A stretch of DNA of 64,000 nucleotides from Rhodobiaceae bacterium UBA7804 (GTDB lineage Bacteria; Pseudomonadota; Alphaproteobacteria; Parvibaculales; Parvibaculaceae), in the NCBI GenBank assembly GCA_002480495.1, contig DLCG01000006.1, forward strand, positions 144,785 through 208,784. Reading direction: 5' to 3'. The translations under genes and the position numbers were made by a program. Below, piece after piece: positions 24,339-31,939 of this stretch. Positions within the stretch are counted from its first letter, which is position 1; every line of letters begins with the position of its first letter. The notes beneath the pieces were generated by a model. The model saw only the letters and a program-made list of their open reading frames with translations. It was not told the origin of the DNA and made no database searches.

Positions 24339-26639
24339 TTACTCGCCCGCGCGGGCGCCGAGGCGGCTCTCCTTCTCGCTGCGCACCGGCACTTCGTCCT
24401 CGCGCTTCGGGAAGAGCCAGAGCCCCGCCACGAAGACGACGAGCGCGAGCGCCCCGATCGAGAAGATCGTGTCGCCCGGCACGCGCATCCACACCAGCAG
24501 GTCCACGAAGGGTTGCTGCATGAACTCCGCCGAGCGCGCATAGGCATAGCCATGTTCGAGCGAGGCGAAAAGCTGCATCGTCCCGAGCGGCAGCAGCGTG
24601 AGCAGCGCCATCAGCGCCAGCCCGATATTCAGGCACCAGAAGCTCGTCTTCAGTATGCCCTCATGCCAGGAGAGTTCGGGCTTCATCCCGCGCAGGCAGA
24701 AGAGCACGAGCCCGATACCGAGCATGCCATAGACGCCGAAGAGCGCCGTGTGCCCGTGCAGCGGCGTCAGGTTCAGCCCCTGCATGTAGTAGAGCGAGAG
24801 CGGCGGATTGATGAGGAAGCCGAACAGCCCCGCGCCGACAAGGTTCCAGAACGCGACCGCGATGAAGAACATCACCGGCCAGCGATAGCGCCTCATCCAG
24901 GGCGTTGCCCCGCCGAGGCGGTAGGTGTGATAGGCCTCGAAGCCGATATAGGCGAGCGGCACCACCTCGAGCGCGGAGAAGCTGGCCCCGAGCGCGAGCA
25001 CCGGCGTCGGCGAGCCCGCGAAGTAGAGATGGTGCAGCGTGCCGAGCACGCCGCCCGCCATGAAGATGATCGTCGCGAAGAGCACCGCGACGGTCGCCGT
25101 CTTCGCCTGCAGCAGCCCTAGCCGCGTGAACAGGAAGGCGATCACCGCGGTCGCGAAGACCTCGAAGAAGCCTTCCACCCACAGATGCACCAGCCACCAG
25201 CGCCAGTATTCGACCATCGAGATATGCGTGTGCTCGCCCCACATCAGCGCCGCCGCGAAGAAGAGGCCGATGGCGACGGTGGAGAGAAACAGCAGCCCGA
25301 TGATCGAGCGCATCTCGGATTTCTGCGTCAGCGTCGGCCAGAGCGCGCGGCCCACAAGCACGAGCCAGAGCATCAGCCCGATGAACAGGAACCACTGCCA
25401 GAAGCGGCCCATATCGGCATATTCCCAGCCCTGATGTCCGAACCAGAAATTGTTCTCGAGCCCCAGCGTCTGCATCACCGCGAACCACTGCCCCGCGAAG
25501 GAGCCGACCACGATGACGAGAAGGCAGACCCAGAGGAAGTTGACGCCGAGCCGCTGGAAGCGCGGTTCGTGGCCCGATACAGCCGGCCCGATATAGAGCC
25601 CCGTGCCGAGCCAGGCCACCGCGATCCACAGCACCGCGAGCTGCGTGTGCCATGTCCGCGTGATGGAATAGGGCAGTATTTCGGCCATCTCGTAGCCATA
25701 GACGAGCTGTCCTTCCACCTGGTAATGCGCCGTCATCGCGCCGAACAGGATCTGCACCAGGAAGAGCGCGAGCAGCACCCAGAAATATTTTGCCGTCGCG
25801 AGCATGGAGGGCGTCGCCTTCACATGCCGCATCGGGTCGAACTCCGGCAGCGGCACGCGCGCCTCCTCGCGGTCATGCGTCACCGCGTAGTGCCAGCCCA
25901 GAAGGCCGATCCCCGCCAGCAGGAAGGTCACGCTGAAGGCCGACCAGAGAAAGGTGCTGGCCGGCGGCTTGTTGCCGATCAGCGGTTCGTGCGGCCAGTT
26001 GTTCGTATAGGTGATCGTGTCGTTCGGGCGTTCCGTTCCCGCCGCCCAGGCCGTCCACCAGAAAAAGGCCGAAAGCACGCGCCGGTTTTCCGCGTCGGGC
26101 ACGGTGCCGTTCTTCATCGCGTAGTTCTCGCGCAGCTCCGCCGTCGCCGGGTCGTCGCCGAAAAGGCTCTCGTAGTGAGCGGAAACTTCGCGGATCGCCT
26201 GCGCCCGCTCGCTGGCCAGCGTGATCGTCCCCGTCTCCGCGTCATATGTGTTGGTCCGCATGAGGGGGCGAAGCCGCCCCTGCAGCGCCGCCTGCCGCTC
26301 CGCGCCAAGCTCCGTATACGGAACGCCGTCTTCCGCCCGCGCCCAGCCGTCGAGCACGGCCAGCGCCTCGCGGTGCAGCCAGTCCGCGCTCCAGTCCGGC
26401 GCCACATAGCCGCCATGGCCCCAGATCGAGCCGAGCTGCATCCCGCCCATGGATTGCCAGACCTGCCGCCCCTTCTCGATTTCGGCGCGGCTATAGATCT
26501 CCGTGCCGTCCGCCGCCACCACGCGTTCGGGCATGGGCGGTGCCGCTTCGTAGATGCGTGTCCCGCTCCACAGCAGCACGCTGAACGAAACGACAAGCAG
26601 AACGCCGAGCAGCGTCCACAATTTCCGGGTGTCGCTCAT
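24339..26639 (-). CDS. norZ: Quinol-dependent nitric oxide reductase, single subunit (qNOR)
   Basis: Reduces two NO to N2O in the inner membrane using quinol, here most likely for NO detoxification because no other denitrification gene is visible. Its 766 residues give the qNOR layout: an N-terminal helix, a ~200-residue periplasmic extension lacking a haem c CXXCH motif, and a 12-helix haem-copper-oxidase-like core. Haem and FeB ligands are expected in TWHTQLAVLW, VHLWVEGFFEVFA and TLHHLYF. The Glu-rich motif VHLWVEGFFE is characteristic of NO reductases. A strong NsrR-type operator lies upstream. The gene is also called norB in many genomes. Confidence 0.93.
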   Translation of the reverse strand: MSDTRKLWTLLGVLLVVSFSVLLWSGTRIYEAAPPMPERVVAADGTEIYSRAEIEKGRQVWQSMGGMQLGSIWGHGGYVAPDWSADWLHREALAVLDGWARAEDGVPYTELGAERQAALQGRLRPLMRTNTYDAETGTITLASERAQAIREVSAHYESLFGDDPATAELRENYAMKNGTVPDAENRRVLSAFFWWTAWAAGTERPNDTITYTNNWPHEPLIGNKPPASTFLWSAFSVTFLLAGIGLLGWHYAVTHDREEARVPLPEFDPMRHVKATPSMLATAKYFWVLLALFLVQILFGAMTAHYQVEGQLVYGYEMAEILPYSITRTWHTQLAVLWIAVAWLGTGLYIGPAVSGHEPRFQRLGVNFLWVCLLVIVVGSFAGQWFAVMQTLGLENNFWFGHQGWEYADMGRFWQWFLFIGLMLWLVLVGRALWPTLTQKSEMRSIIGLLFLSTVAIGLFFAAALMWGEHTHISMVEYWRWWLVHLWVEGFFEVFATAVIAFLFTRLGLLQAKTATVAVLFATIIFMAGGVLGTLHHLYFAGSPTPVLALGASFSALEVVPLAYIGFEAYHTYRLGGATPWMRRYRWPVMFFIAVAFWNLVGAGLFGFLINPPLSLYYMQGLNLTPLHGHTALFGVYGMLGIGLVLFCLRGMKPELSWHEGILKTSFWCLNIGLALMALLTLLPLGTMQLFASLEHGYAYARSAEFMQQPFVDLLVWMRVPGDTIFSIGALALVVFVAGLWLFPKREDEVPVRSEKESRLGARAGE

Positions 26640-26667
26640 CTCTCTCCCCTCTCTGTAAGCCGCCTTG

Positions 26668-26916
26668 TCATGCGGCGGCGATGGCGGCGCGCGCCTGCGC
26701 GCCCGTCGGGGCGTCGGCCCCGGGGTTCCATTTGTTCGTGCTGAATAGATCGATGGCCGCGCGGCTTCCCGCCGCCGCGCCTTTGCGCGGCAAATGCCGT
26801 CCCGCCTCTGCTTCCCGCGCCGGAATGCGTGCCACCGCGCTTCCTCCTGCCGGGCCTCTGGCCTCGCCGGGCGCCCCCCACGCCTTCCGTGCCGATGCGG
26901 CGAATCCTAAACCCAT
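26668..26916 (-). CDS. Possible 82-residue leader protein of the qNOR operon
   Basis: A small Ala/Gly/Arg-rich frame ending IDLFSTNKWNPGADAPTG and an Ala-rich tail. It starts about 31 bp downstream of the NsrR-type box and a TATAAG -10-like hexamer, and stops 28 bp before qNOR, so it would be the first gene of that transcript. A GCGGGG sequence precedes the ATG. Composition is biased and I recognise no family. It could equally be an untranslated leader; hence the low confidence. Confidence 0.3.
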   Translation of the reverse strand: MGLGFAASARKAWGAPGEARGPAGGSAVARIPAREAEAGRHLPRKGAAAGSRAAIDLFSTNKWNPGADAPTGAQARAAIAAA

Positions 26917-26946
26917 CCGCGCCCCGCTGCCAATGATGCCCGTTCA

Positions 26947-26969
26947 AAGATGTATCATGGATACATCTT
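26947..26969 (-). promoter_or_regulatory. NsrR-type operator of the qNOR operon
   Basis: Perfect 10-bp arms AAGATGTATC and GATACATCTT separated by ATG, which gives the 11-1-11 geometry of NsrR sites. A minus-strand TATAAG hexamer (26967-26972) overlaps one edge, so a bound repressor would block the promoter. NsrR is the NO-sensing Rrf2-family iron-sulfur repressor. Confidence 0.85.
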
Positions 26970-27123
26970 ATATGACACACCCGCGGATCAAAGCTCGCTC
27001 ACACGATGAGGCCCTGCGGCCTCTCGCCGCTGCACCAGCCTGGGCCCCGCCCTCCGTCTTTCCCCCTTTTCCCGCGCCGCTACCCGTGGGAAAACCGCGC
27101 AGCCCTCCCGCCGGAGTTCATGC

Positions 27124-27561
27124 GTGCCCGGATTTTCCGCCTATACAGCCTTGTTCCTCGCCGCCTTCGTCGCCGCGACGCTGCTTCCCGCCCAGTCCGA
27201 AGCCGTGCTCGTGGGTCTTCTTCTCGCGGGCGAACAGCCGGCGCTCGCGCTCGTCCTCGTTGCGGGGGTGGGCAATGTGCTGGGTTCCCTCGTGAATTAT
27301 GCGCTGGGCCGCGTCGCGCTCCGTTTTCGCGACCGCCGCTGGTTCCCGGCCGGTCCCGCCGCGCTGGAGCGCGCCTCCCGCTGGTATGGCCGCTACGGGC
27401 GCTGGTCGCTGCTGCTCAGCTGGGCGCCCTTCATCGGCGATCCGCTCACCGTCGCGGCGGGCGTCCTGCGCGAACCGCTCTGGAGCTTCCTCCTCCTCGT
27501 CGCCCTCGCGAAGTTCGGACGCTACGCAGCCCTCGCCGCCGTCACGCTGCAACTCGTCTAG
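27124..27561 (+). CDS. YqaA/DedA-family membrane protein
   Basis: A 145-residue small member of the SNARE-associated/VTT (DedA) superfamily. The N-terminal helix is followed by LLPAQSEAVLVGLLLAGE, the GVGNVLGSLVNYALGR motif and the family core WYGRYGRWSLLLSWAPFIGDPLTVAAGVLRE, seen in parts. The length and motif order fit YqaA. DedA-type proteins affect membrane lipid balance and envelope stress; the exact role of YqaA is unsettled. The GTG start has GGAG eight bases upstream. It is divergent from the qNOR operon. Confidence 0.88.
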   Translation: MPGFSAYTALFLAAFVAATLLPAQSEAVLVGLLLAGEQPALALVLVAGVGNVLGSLVNYALGRVALRFRDRRWFPAGPAALERASRWYGRYGRWSLLLSWAPFIGDPLTVAAGVLREPLWSFLLLVALAKFGRYAALAAVTLQLV

Positions 27562-27865
27562 GCGGCGCGCGGCGTCTCTCGCAAACTCCAAACGTAAGCT
27601 CGGTGTCACCCCGGCGCCTGTCCTCCGAAGCTCCGAAGGAGCGGAGGGGGAAGGCCGGGACCCACCCTGTCTTCGCCGAAGCGAAACTCCGGCTTCGCGC
27701 AGGCAGGTCGCCGCGCCCCTTGCCGCAGCATACGAGAATGTCCGCCGCGCTTCTCCCCTCCTCATTGCGAGGAGCGGCGCAGCCGCGACGCGGCAATCCA
27801 GAGGAAGGCTGCTACGGGTGACGAGGTCCGATGGATTGCTTCACCTGCTTCCGCGGAGGCGAATA
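27562..27865. repeat. Intergenic repeat cluster (REP-like and GCGAGGAG/CAATCCA type)
   Basis: About 300 bases without a gene, made of two dispersed-repeat types. One is GTCACCCCGGC facing GCCGGGACCCA (27605-27664). The other starts CTCATTGCGAGGAGC (27761) with an inverted CAATCCA/TGGATTG pair (27794-27838). Both resemble mobile intergenic repeats common in alphaproteobacteria. Confidence 0.6.
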
Positions 27866-28429
27866 CTAAGATAGGCCGAGAACATGAGGCCCAACCCAGA
27901 CGAACAAGGTGGAGCCGAGTGAAAAGGTTGGAATGGCCAGCACCTCCACATCGGATACACCGCGATCCTTCAACATTGTTCTGAACCTTGCCAGTTTGGT
28001 GCGAAAGTCCAGCTTGAACGCTTCGTGATTTCGGTGACGAACGAATAGAGACCAGTAGACGGAAATGATAAGTGATAGTGAAGCGAGGCTCGCGGTGATG
28101 ATGAGTGGCGTATAGGCGTCGGCGACGATCTGCGCTTGCGCCACACCCAGTGCCCGCCCGGTGAATTCGGCCCCGTTAACGACAGCCTCAAACACAGCGA
28201 CAGAAATCATAAGTGCTATCGCCATGTTCATGGAACATTGCATGGCAGATGTTACACCGTAGCCCTTGTGGAAGGGGATCTGGCCGTAGTTCCGGATCTT
28301 CTTGATGATGCTCACGACGCGTTCGATGGCGTACCAGGAAAACGCCAGCCCCAGAAAGAACTTGGTGTTGGTGTCGTCGAGAATCTCAATCCAGTCTGGA
28401 ATTGATTGCGGAAAAGCTTCCCACGCCAT
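27866..28429 (-). CDS. Hypothetical four-helix membrane protein, probably acquired
   Basis: A 187-residue protein of unknown function. Four hydrophobic segments are seen: around FFLGLAFSWYAIE, MAIALMISVAVFEAVV, LIITASLASLSLIISVYW and the C-terminal LGSTLFVWVGPHVLG. Base composition is clearly less GC-rich and codon use more AT-ended than in all neighbours, and a repeat cluster lies directly beyond its 3' end, which suggests horizontal acquisition. The RBS GGGGAGGGGG is strong. It is not recognisably part of any pathway here. Confidence 0.6.
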   Translation of the reverse strand: MAWEAFPQSIPDWIEILDDTNTKFFLGLAFSWYAIERVVSIIKKIRNYGQIPFHKGYGVTSAMQCSMNMAIALMISVAVFEAVVNGAEFTGRALGVAQAQIVADAYTPLIITASLASLSLIISVYWSLFVRHRNHEAFKLDFRTKLARFRTMLKDRGVSDVEVLAIPTFSLGSTLFVWVGPHVLGLS

Positions 28430-28607
28430 TTCCCCCTCCCCAAGGAATGATGCTTCTCGGCAAGCATATACGACGATGATCCGTAAGCGACCGCCTCCGC
28501 AGGTTCATAGTCTTTTATTCTGACTTGGATAGTCTTCTTCTCCACGTTTCCTCGCCGGACCCCGTCCTCGGGATCGTAGGAGACGATACAAGGGGGCGTG
28601 AATCAAA

Positions 28608-28636
28608 AAAGCGTCAGACTTTATGTCTGACGCTTT
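28608..28636 (-). terminator. Rho-independent terminator of the ferredoxin transcript
   Basis: Perfect 12-bp arms AAAGCGTCAGAC and GTCTGACGCTTT with a five-base loop; read on the minus strand it ends in a run of six T. It lies 64 bp after the ferredoxin stop. Confidence 0.88.
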
Positions 28637-28699
28637 CTGGATTTCTTCGTTGCGGCTTCGCGTGAGCCTTCTCTGCGGCTCTGCGCCTCTGCGTGAACC

Positions 28700-29020
28700 C
28701 TAGTGCTGGCTTTCCGGCATCTTCACGCGGATGCCGTCGAGCTCGTCGCTCGCGACGAGCTGGCAGGAGAGCCGCGAATTGTCTTCGCGCCGCTCGCAGA
28801 AATCGAGCATGGTCTCTTCCATCGTCTCGACTTCCGGCAGCTTGCCCAGCCATTCCTCCGGCACATAGACCATGCAGGTGGCACACGCGCAGGCCCCGCC
28901 GCAATCGCCGTCGATGCCGGGAATGCCCTGTTTCACCGCCGCTTCCATCAGCGTCGTTCCGTTCGGCACGTCGATCGTGTGTTCGGTGCCGTTGTCTTCG
29001 ATATAGGTAACCTTCGCCAT
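28700..29020 (-). CDS. 2Fe-2S ferredoxin (adrenodoxin/putidaredoxin type)
   Basis: A 106-residue electron carrier. The cluster motif is CGGACACATCMVYV with a fourth Cys in RLSCQLVAS. The start MAKVTYIEDNGTEHTIDVPNG and the TMEETMLDF region match vertebrate-type ferredoxins that feed cytochrome P450s. It lies 49 bp downstream of a ferredoxin reductase on the same strand, giving a complete class I P450 redox chain without a P450 gene in the window. Confidence 0.94.
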   Translation of the reverse strand: MAKVTYIEDNGTEHTIDVPNGTTLMEAAVKQGIPGIDGDCGGACACATCMVYVPEEWLGKLPEVETMEETMLDFCERREDNSRLSCQLVASDELDGIRVKMPESQH

Positions 29021-29069
29021 TGAACTGAAACGCCTCCGCGCCTTTCCTTGTTATCGTTATGCCGCGGGT

Positions 29070-30290
29070 TCAGCCCGCGATCTCCTTCACATTGATGCTC
29101 TCGTCGCGGATGCGTGCAGGGTCGAGCTTCGCCTTCTTCTGCGTCAGCATCTTCGACATCATGAATTCCGGCGCGCGGTTCACCGCGTCCACCGCCACAA
29201 GCGCGCCGTCCTTGAGATAGAACACGGCGAAGCTGCGCGTGTTCTCCGGGTCGCCGCGCACCACCGCTTCCGTATAGCCCTGCGAGAGCCCCACGATCTG
29301 CAGCTTCAGGTCATACTGGTCCGACCAGAACCAGGGCACCTGGTTATAGGGCTTTTCCTTGCCGGCCAGCGTCGCCGCCGCCGTCTTCCCCTGCTCGATT
29401 GCGTTGTGAACGCTTTCGAGGCGGAGCCTGTGTCCGTAGATCGCGTTGGGATGGCTGGTGCAGTCGCCCGCCGCGCATATATCGGGGTCCGACGTGCGGC
29501 AGAACTCGTCCACCACGATGCCGTTCGAAACCTCGAGGCCCGCTTCCGCCGCAAGCTCCGTGTTCGGAATGATGCCGATGCCGACCACCACGAAGTCGCA
29601 GGGATAGCTCTTGCCCTCGCCGGAAGTGACGGCGGTGATCCGGTCCTTTCCTTCGAAGCCCGAAACGGTCACGCCCGTCTCGATCTTCACGCCTTCCTCG
29701 CGGTGTACGCGCTCGTAGAAATGAGAGACGATGGGGTCCACCACGCGCGCGAGCACGCGGTCGGCCGTTTCGAGAACGGTCACGTCGATGCCGCGTTTCG
29801 CCGCCACGGCCGCGACCTCGAGACCGATATAGCCGCCGCCCACGACGACCATCTTCGCGCCTTCCCGGAAATGCGACTGGATCGACTTCACATCCTCGAT
29901 ATTGCGCAGATAGTGAACGCCTTCGAGTTCGAAGCCCGGCACGTTCAATTCGCGCACGCGGCTTCCCGTCGCGAGAATGAGCTTGCCGTAAGGAAATTCG
30001 CGCCCGTCGCCGGTGAGCACGCGCTTGTTCTTGCGGTCGATCTCCGTCACCCGCGTGCCCCAATGCGTTTCCACATTGGCTTGCTCGTAGAAGTCCTGGC
30101 TTTTCAGCTCCACGCGGTCATAGCCGATCTCGCCGGCAAGGAACTTCTTGCTCAAGGGCGGGCGCTGATAGGGCGCGTAGGGCTCGTCGCCGAAAAGTCT
30201 GATCGGCCCCTCGAAGCCTTCCGCGCGAAGGCTCTGCACGGCCTGCGCCGCCGCCTGGCCCGCGCCGATGATGAGAATGTCGTCCGCCAT
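29070..30290 (-). CDS. NAD(P)H-dependent ferredoxin reductase (putidaredoxin reductase type)
   Basis: A 406-residue FAD flavoprotein that passes electrons from NADH to the neighbouring 2Fe-2S ferredoxin. The FAD-binding motif is ILIIGAGQAAAQAVQSL at the N-terminus; the NADH-binding motif is MVVVGGGYIGLEVAA near residue 150; the second FAD contact is DICAAGDCTSHPN near 275; and the C-terminal reductase domain follows. The ATG at 30290 has AAGGGAGGAAG upstream; earlier starts add unrelated residues. The electron acceptor is probably one or more P450s elsewhere in the genome, such as CYP153-type hydroxylases known in Parvibaculum; that is inference. Confidence 0.93.
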   Translation of the reverse strand: MADDILIIGAGQAAAQAVQSLRAEGFEGPIRLFGDEPYAPYQRPPLSKKFLAGEIGYDRVELKSQDFYEQANVETHWGTRVTEIDRKNKRVLTGDGREFPYGKLILATGSRVRELNVPGFELEGVHYLRNIEDVKSIQSHFREGAKMVVVGGGYIGLEVAAVAAKRGIDVTVLETADRVLARVVDPIVSHFYERVHREEGVKIETGVTVSGFEGKDRITAVTSGEGKSYPCDFVVVGIGIIPNTELAAEAGLEVSNGIVVDEFCRTSDPDICAAGDCTSHPNAIYGHRLRLESVHNAIEQGKTAAATLAGKEKPYNQVPWFWSDQYDLKLQIVGLSQGYTEAVVRGDPENTRSFAVFYLKDGALVAVDAVNRAPEFMMSKMLTQKKAKLDPARIRDESINVKEIAG

Positions 30291-30919
30291 CTTCCTCCCT
30301 TGCCCCGTCGAATTCATCTCTATACGGATGGTCTCGATATGGAACGGGCCGTTCCGATAATTGTTTGTCACCCCGGCCCCCTTTGAACTCAAAGAGACCG
30401 GGGCCCATGGGCCTCCCGGCAAATCGGGATGCTGCCTTGTCGCCGCGGCATTCTCCCCCTCGCGCAGCCTCCCCGCAAATTATGCGGAGACAAACTACGC
30501 AATCGGGCAATTTATACCCGCTTTTGAGGGATTTGGCTCCCTCCATACGCGCAGGCCGCGGTCGCGCGCAAGGCCGCTCATGTCCATGATCCTCGGCCTC
30601 TAACACGCCAAAAAATGACGCCAGCGTCAACTTTTTTGTGGGCCGCGCGGCGATCTGTCCCGCCGGTGTGGGGAGGGTGATTATGGTGAATGTGGCGGGC
30701 GGCCGGGAAGGCGGCAGGGGCGGCTTGTCCCCGGTTTTCCCCGGATCTCCCTGACTGGCGGGTCATGTAACGGTTTGATGACGTTTCGATGACGGTCGGC
30801 CTCTTTTGAGGCTCCTTTGTCCCCGGGGGCGGGGATAAAAAGAGCCCCTGTCACAGGCGCCGCCTCTCTTCCGTCTTGTCTCCAGAAGCGACCATCCCTT
30901 ACCGCCAAGGAGCCCTCCC
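30291..30919. other. Long intergenic region, no credible gene
   Basis: About 630 bases. It contains a REP-like pair (GTCACCCCGGCC at 30367 facing GACCGGGGCCCA near 30402), the palindrome at 30616-30629 and the promoter region of the AhpD-like gene. The open frames here have no plausible ribosome sites and biased composition. Confidence 0.55.
30616..30629. promoter_or_regulatory. TGACGC-CA-GCGTCA palindrome
   Basis: Perfect 6-bp arms with a two-base centre, flanked by A5 and T6 tracts. The loop is too tight for a terminator stem, so an operator is more likely. It lies ~325 bp upstream of the ferredoxin reductase start and ~290 bp upstream of the AhpD-like gene. Confidence 0.4.
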
Positions 30920-31399
30920 ATGAGCGCGCATTTCGTCCCCCGTCTCGTCCCTCACAAGGCTGCCCCCGCCGCCTACAAGCCCCTTCTCGATCTCCAGGCC
31001 TATACCGACCAATGCGGCCTCGAACGCTCCCTCCTCGAACTGGTGAAGATGCGGGCCTCGCAGATCAATGGCTGTGCCTTCTGCCTCGAAATGCATTCGC
31101 GCGAGGCTCGCGAGCTCGGCGAAAGCGAGGCGCGCCTTTATCTTCTGAATGCCTGGCGCGAGTCGCCGCTCTATTCGGCGCGTGAGCGGGCGGCGCTCGA
31201 ATGGACGGAAGCCGTCACGCTGGTGAGCGAAACGGAAGTGCCGGACGAGGTCTACGAAGCCGCGAAAGCCGAGTTTTCGGAAGGAGAACTCGTCAATCTC
31301 ACCGTTGCTATCGGCATGATCAATGTCTGGAACAGGCTCGCCATTTCCTTCCGCCTGGTTCATCCGGTTACGGAAGATCAGAAGCACAAGGCCGCCTGA
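30920..31399 (+). CDS. Carboxymuconolactone decarboxylase/AhpD-like protein
   Basis: A 159-residue all-helical protein of the AhpD-like fold. It carries the redox motif NGCAFCLEMHSREAR, with Cys52 and Cys55 (CxxC) and His59 three residues after the second Cys, the peroxidase-associated arrangement. The ERAALEWTEAVT and LTVAIGMINVWNRL segments are typical of the family. It is probably a disulfide reductase or hydroperoxidase rather than a true decarboxylase. The RBS AAGGAG is strong. It is the last gene before the conserved tsaE block. Confidence 0.9.
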   Translation: MSAHFVPRLVPHKAAPAAYKPLLDLQAYTDQCGLERSLLELVKMRASQINGCAFCLEMHSREARELGESEARLYLLNAWRESPLYSARERAALEWTEAVTLVSETEVPDEVYEAAKAEFSEGELVNLTVAIGMINVWNRLAISFRLVHPVTEDQKHKAA

Positions 31400-31444
31400 T
31401 CGAAGGCACTTGCCGCCAGGATTGCCGCCGCGCTACAAGTCCTG

Positions 31445-31939
31445 ATGGACGAAAAAGCGGCGGCAATCCTTGATTTCGAGCTCCCCGACGAGGCGGCGGC
31501 CATGCGCCTCGGGGCGGCGCTCGCGCGTCTCGTTGCGCCCGGCGATCTCATCCTGCTGAGCGGCGATCTCGGTGCCGGCAAGACGACGCTCGCCCGCGCG
31601 CTCGTGCAATCGCACCTCGGGGAGCACGGCCTTGCCGACGATGTGCCGTCGCCCACCTTCACCCTCGTCCAGACCTATGAGAGCCCCGCGCTCCTCATCA
31701 CCCATGTCGATCTCTACCGCATCGAGGACGTGTCCGAGCTCCGCGAACTGGGGCTGGCCGAAGCCGTGGATGAGGGCGTCGTCCTCGTGGAATGGCCCTC
31801 CCGCGCGGAAAATGAGATGCGCCGCCTCTCCCACGACCGTCTCGACATCTCCCTCACTCTCGTGAGAGAAGGCATGCGTCATGCGCGCCTTGAGGGTTTT
31901 GGAAGCTGGGCCGCGCGTCTCGAAGGATTGACGATTTGA
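31445..31939 (+). CDS. tsaE: tRNA t6A biosynthesis ATPase TsaE
   Basis: The P-loop ATPase that, with TsaB and TsaD, makes the N6-threonylcarbamoyl modification of A37 in ANN-decoding tRNAs. Of 164 residues, the Walker A motif is SGDLGAGKTTLARAL starting at 39. The conserved SPTFTLVQTYE follows at ~70, then HVDLYRIED and VLVEWPSRAE. It overlaps the next gene by four bases (TTGA), so the kinase is translationally coupled. This gene marks the return to conserved gene order after the accessory stretch. Confidence 0.95.
   Translation: MDEKAAAILDFELPDEAAAMRLGAALARLVAPGDLILLSGDLGAGKTTLARALVQSHLGEHGLADDVPSPTFTLVQTYESPALLITHVDLYRIEDVSELRELGLAEAVDEGVVLVEWPSRAENEMRRLSHDRLDISLTLVREGMRHARLEGFGSWAARLEGLTI

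Noticed and set aside
24339..26639. cbb3-type cytochrome oxidase subunit I instead of NO reductase
   Set aside because: The long periplasmic N-terminal extension and the HLWVEGFFE motif indicate quinol NO reductase, and no ccoO or ccoP gene follows.
28312..28545. Second small gene upstream of the AT-richer membrane protein
   Set aside because: It overlaps that gene's start and 5' part in another frame and loses coding character after ~35 residues. The overlapped protein has a strong ribosome site.
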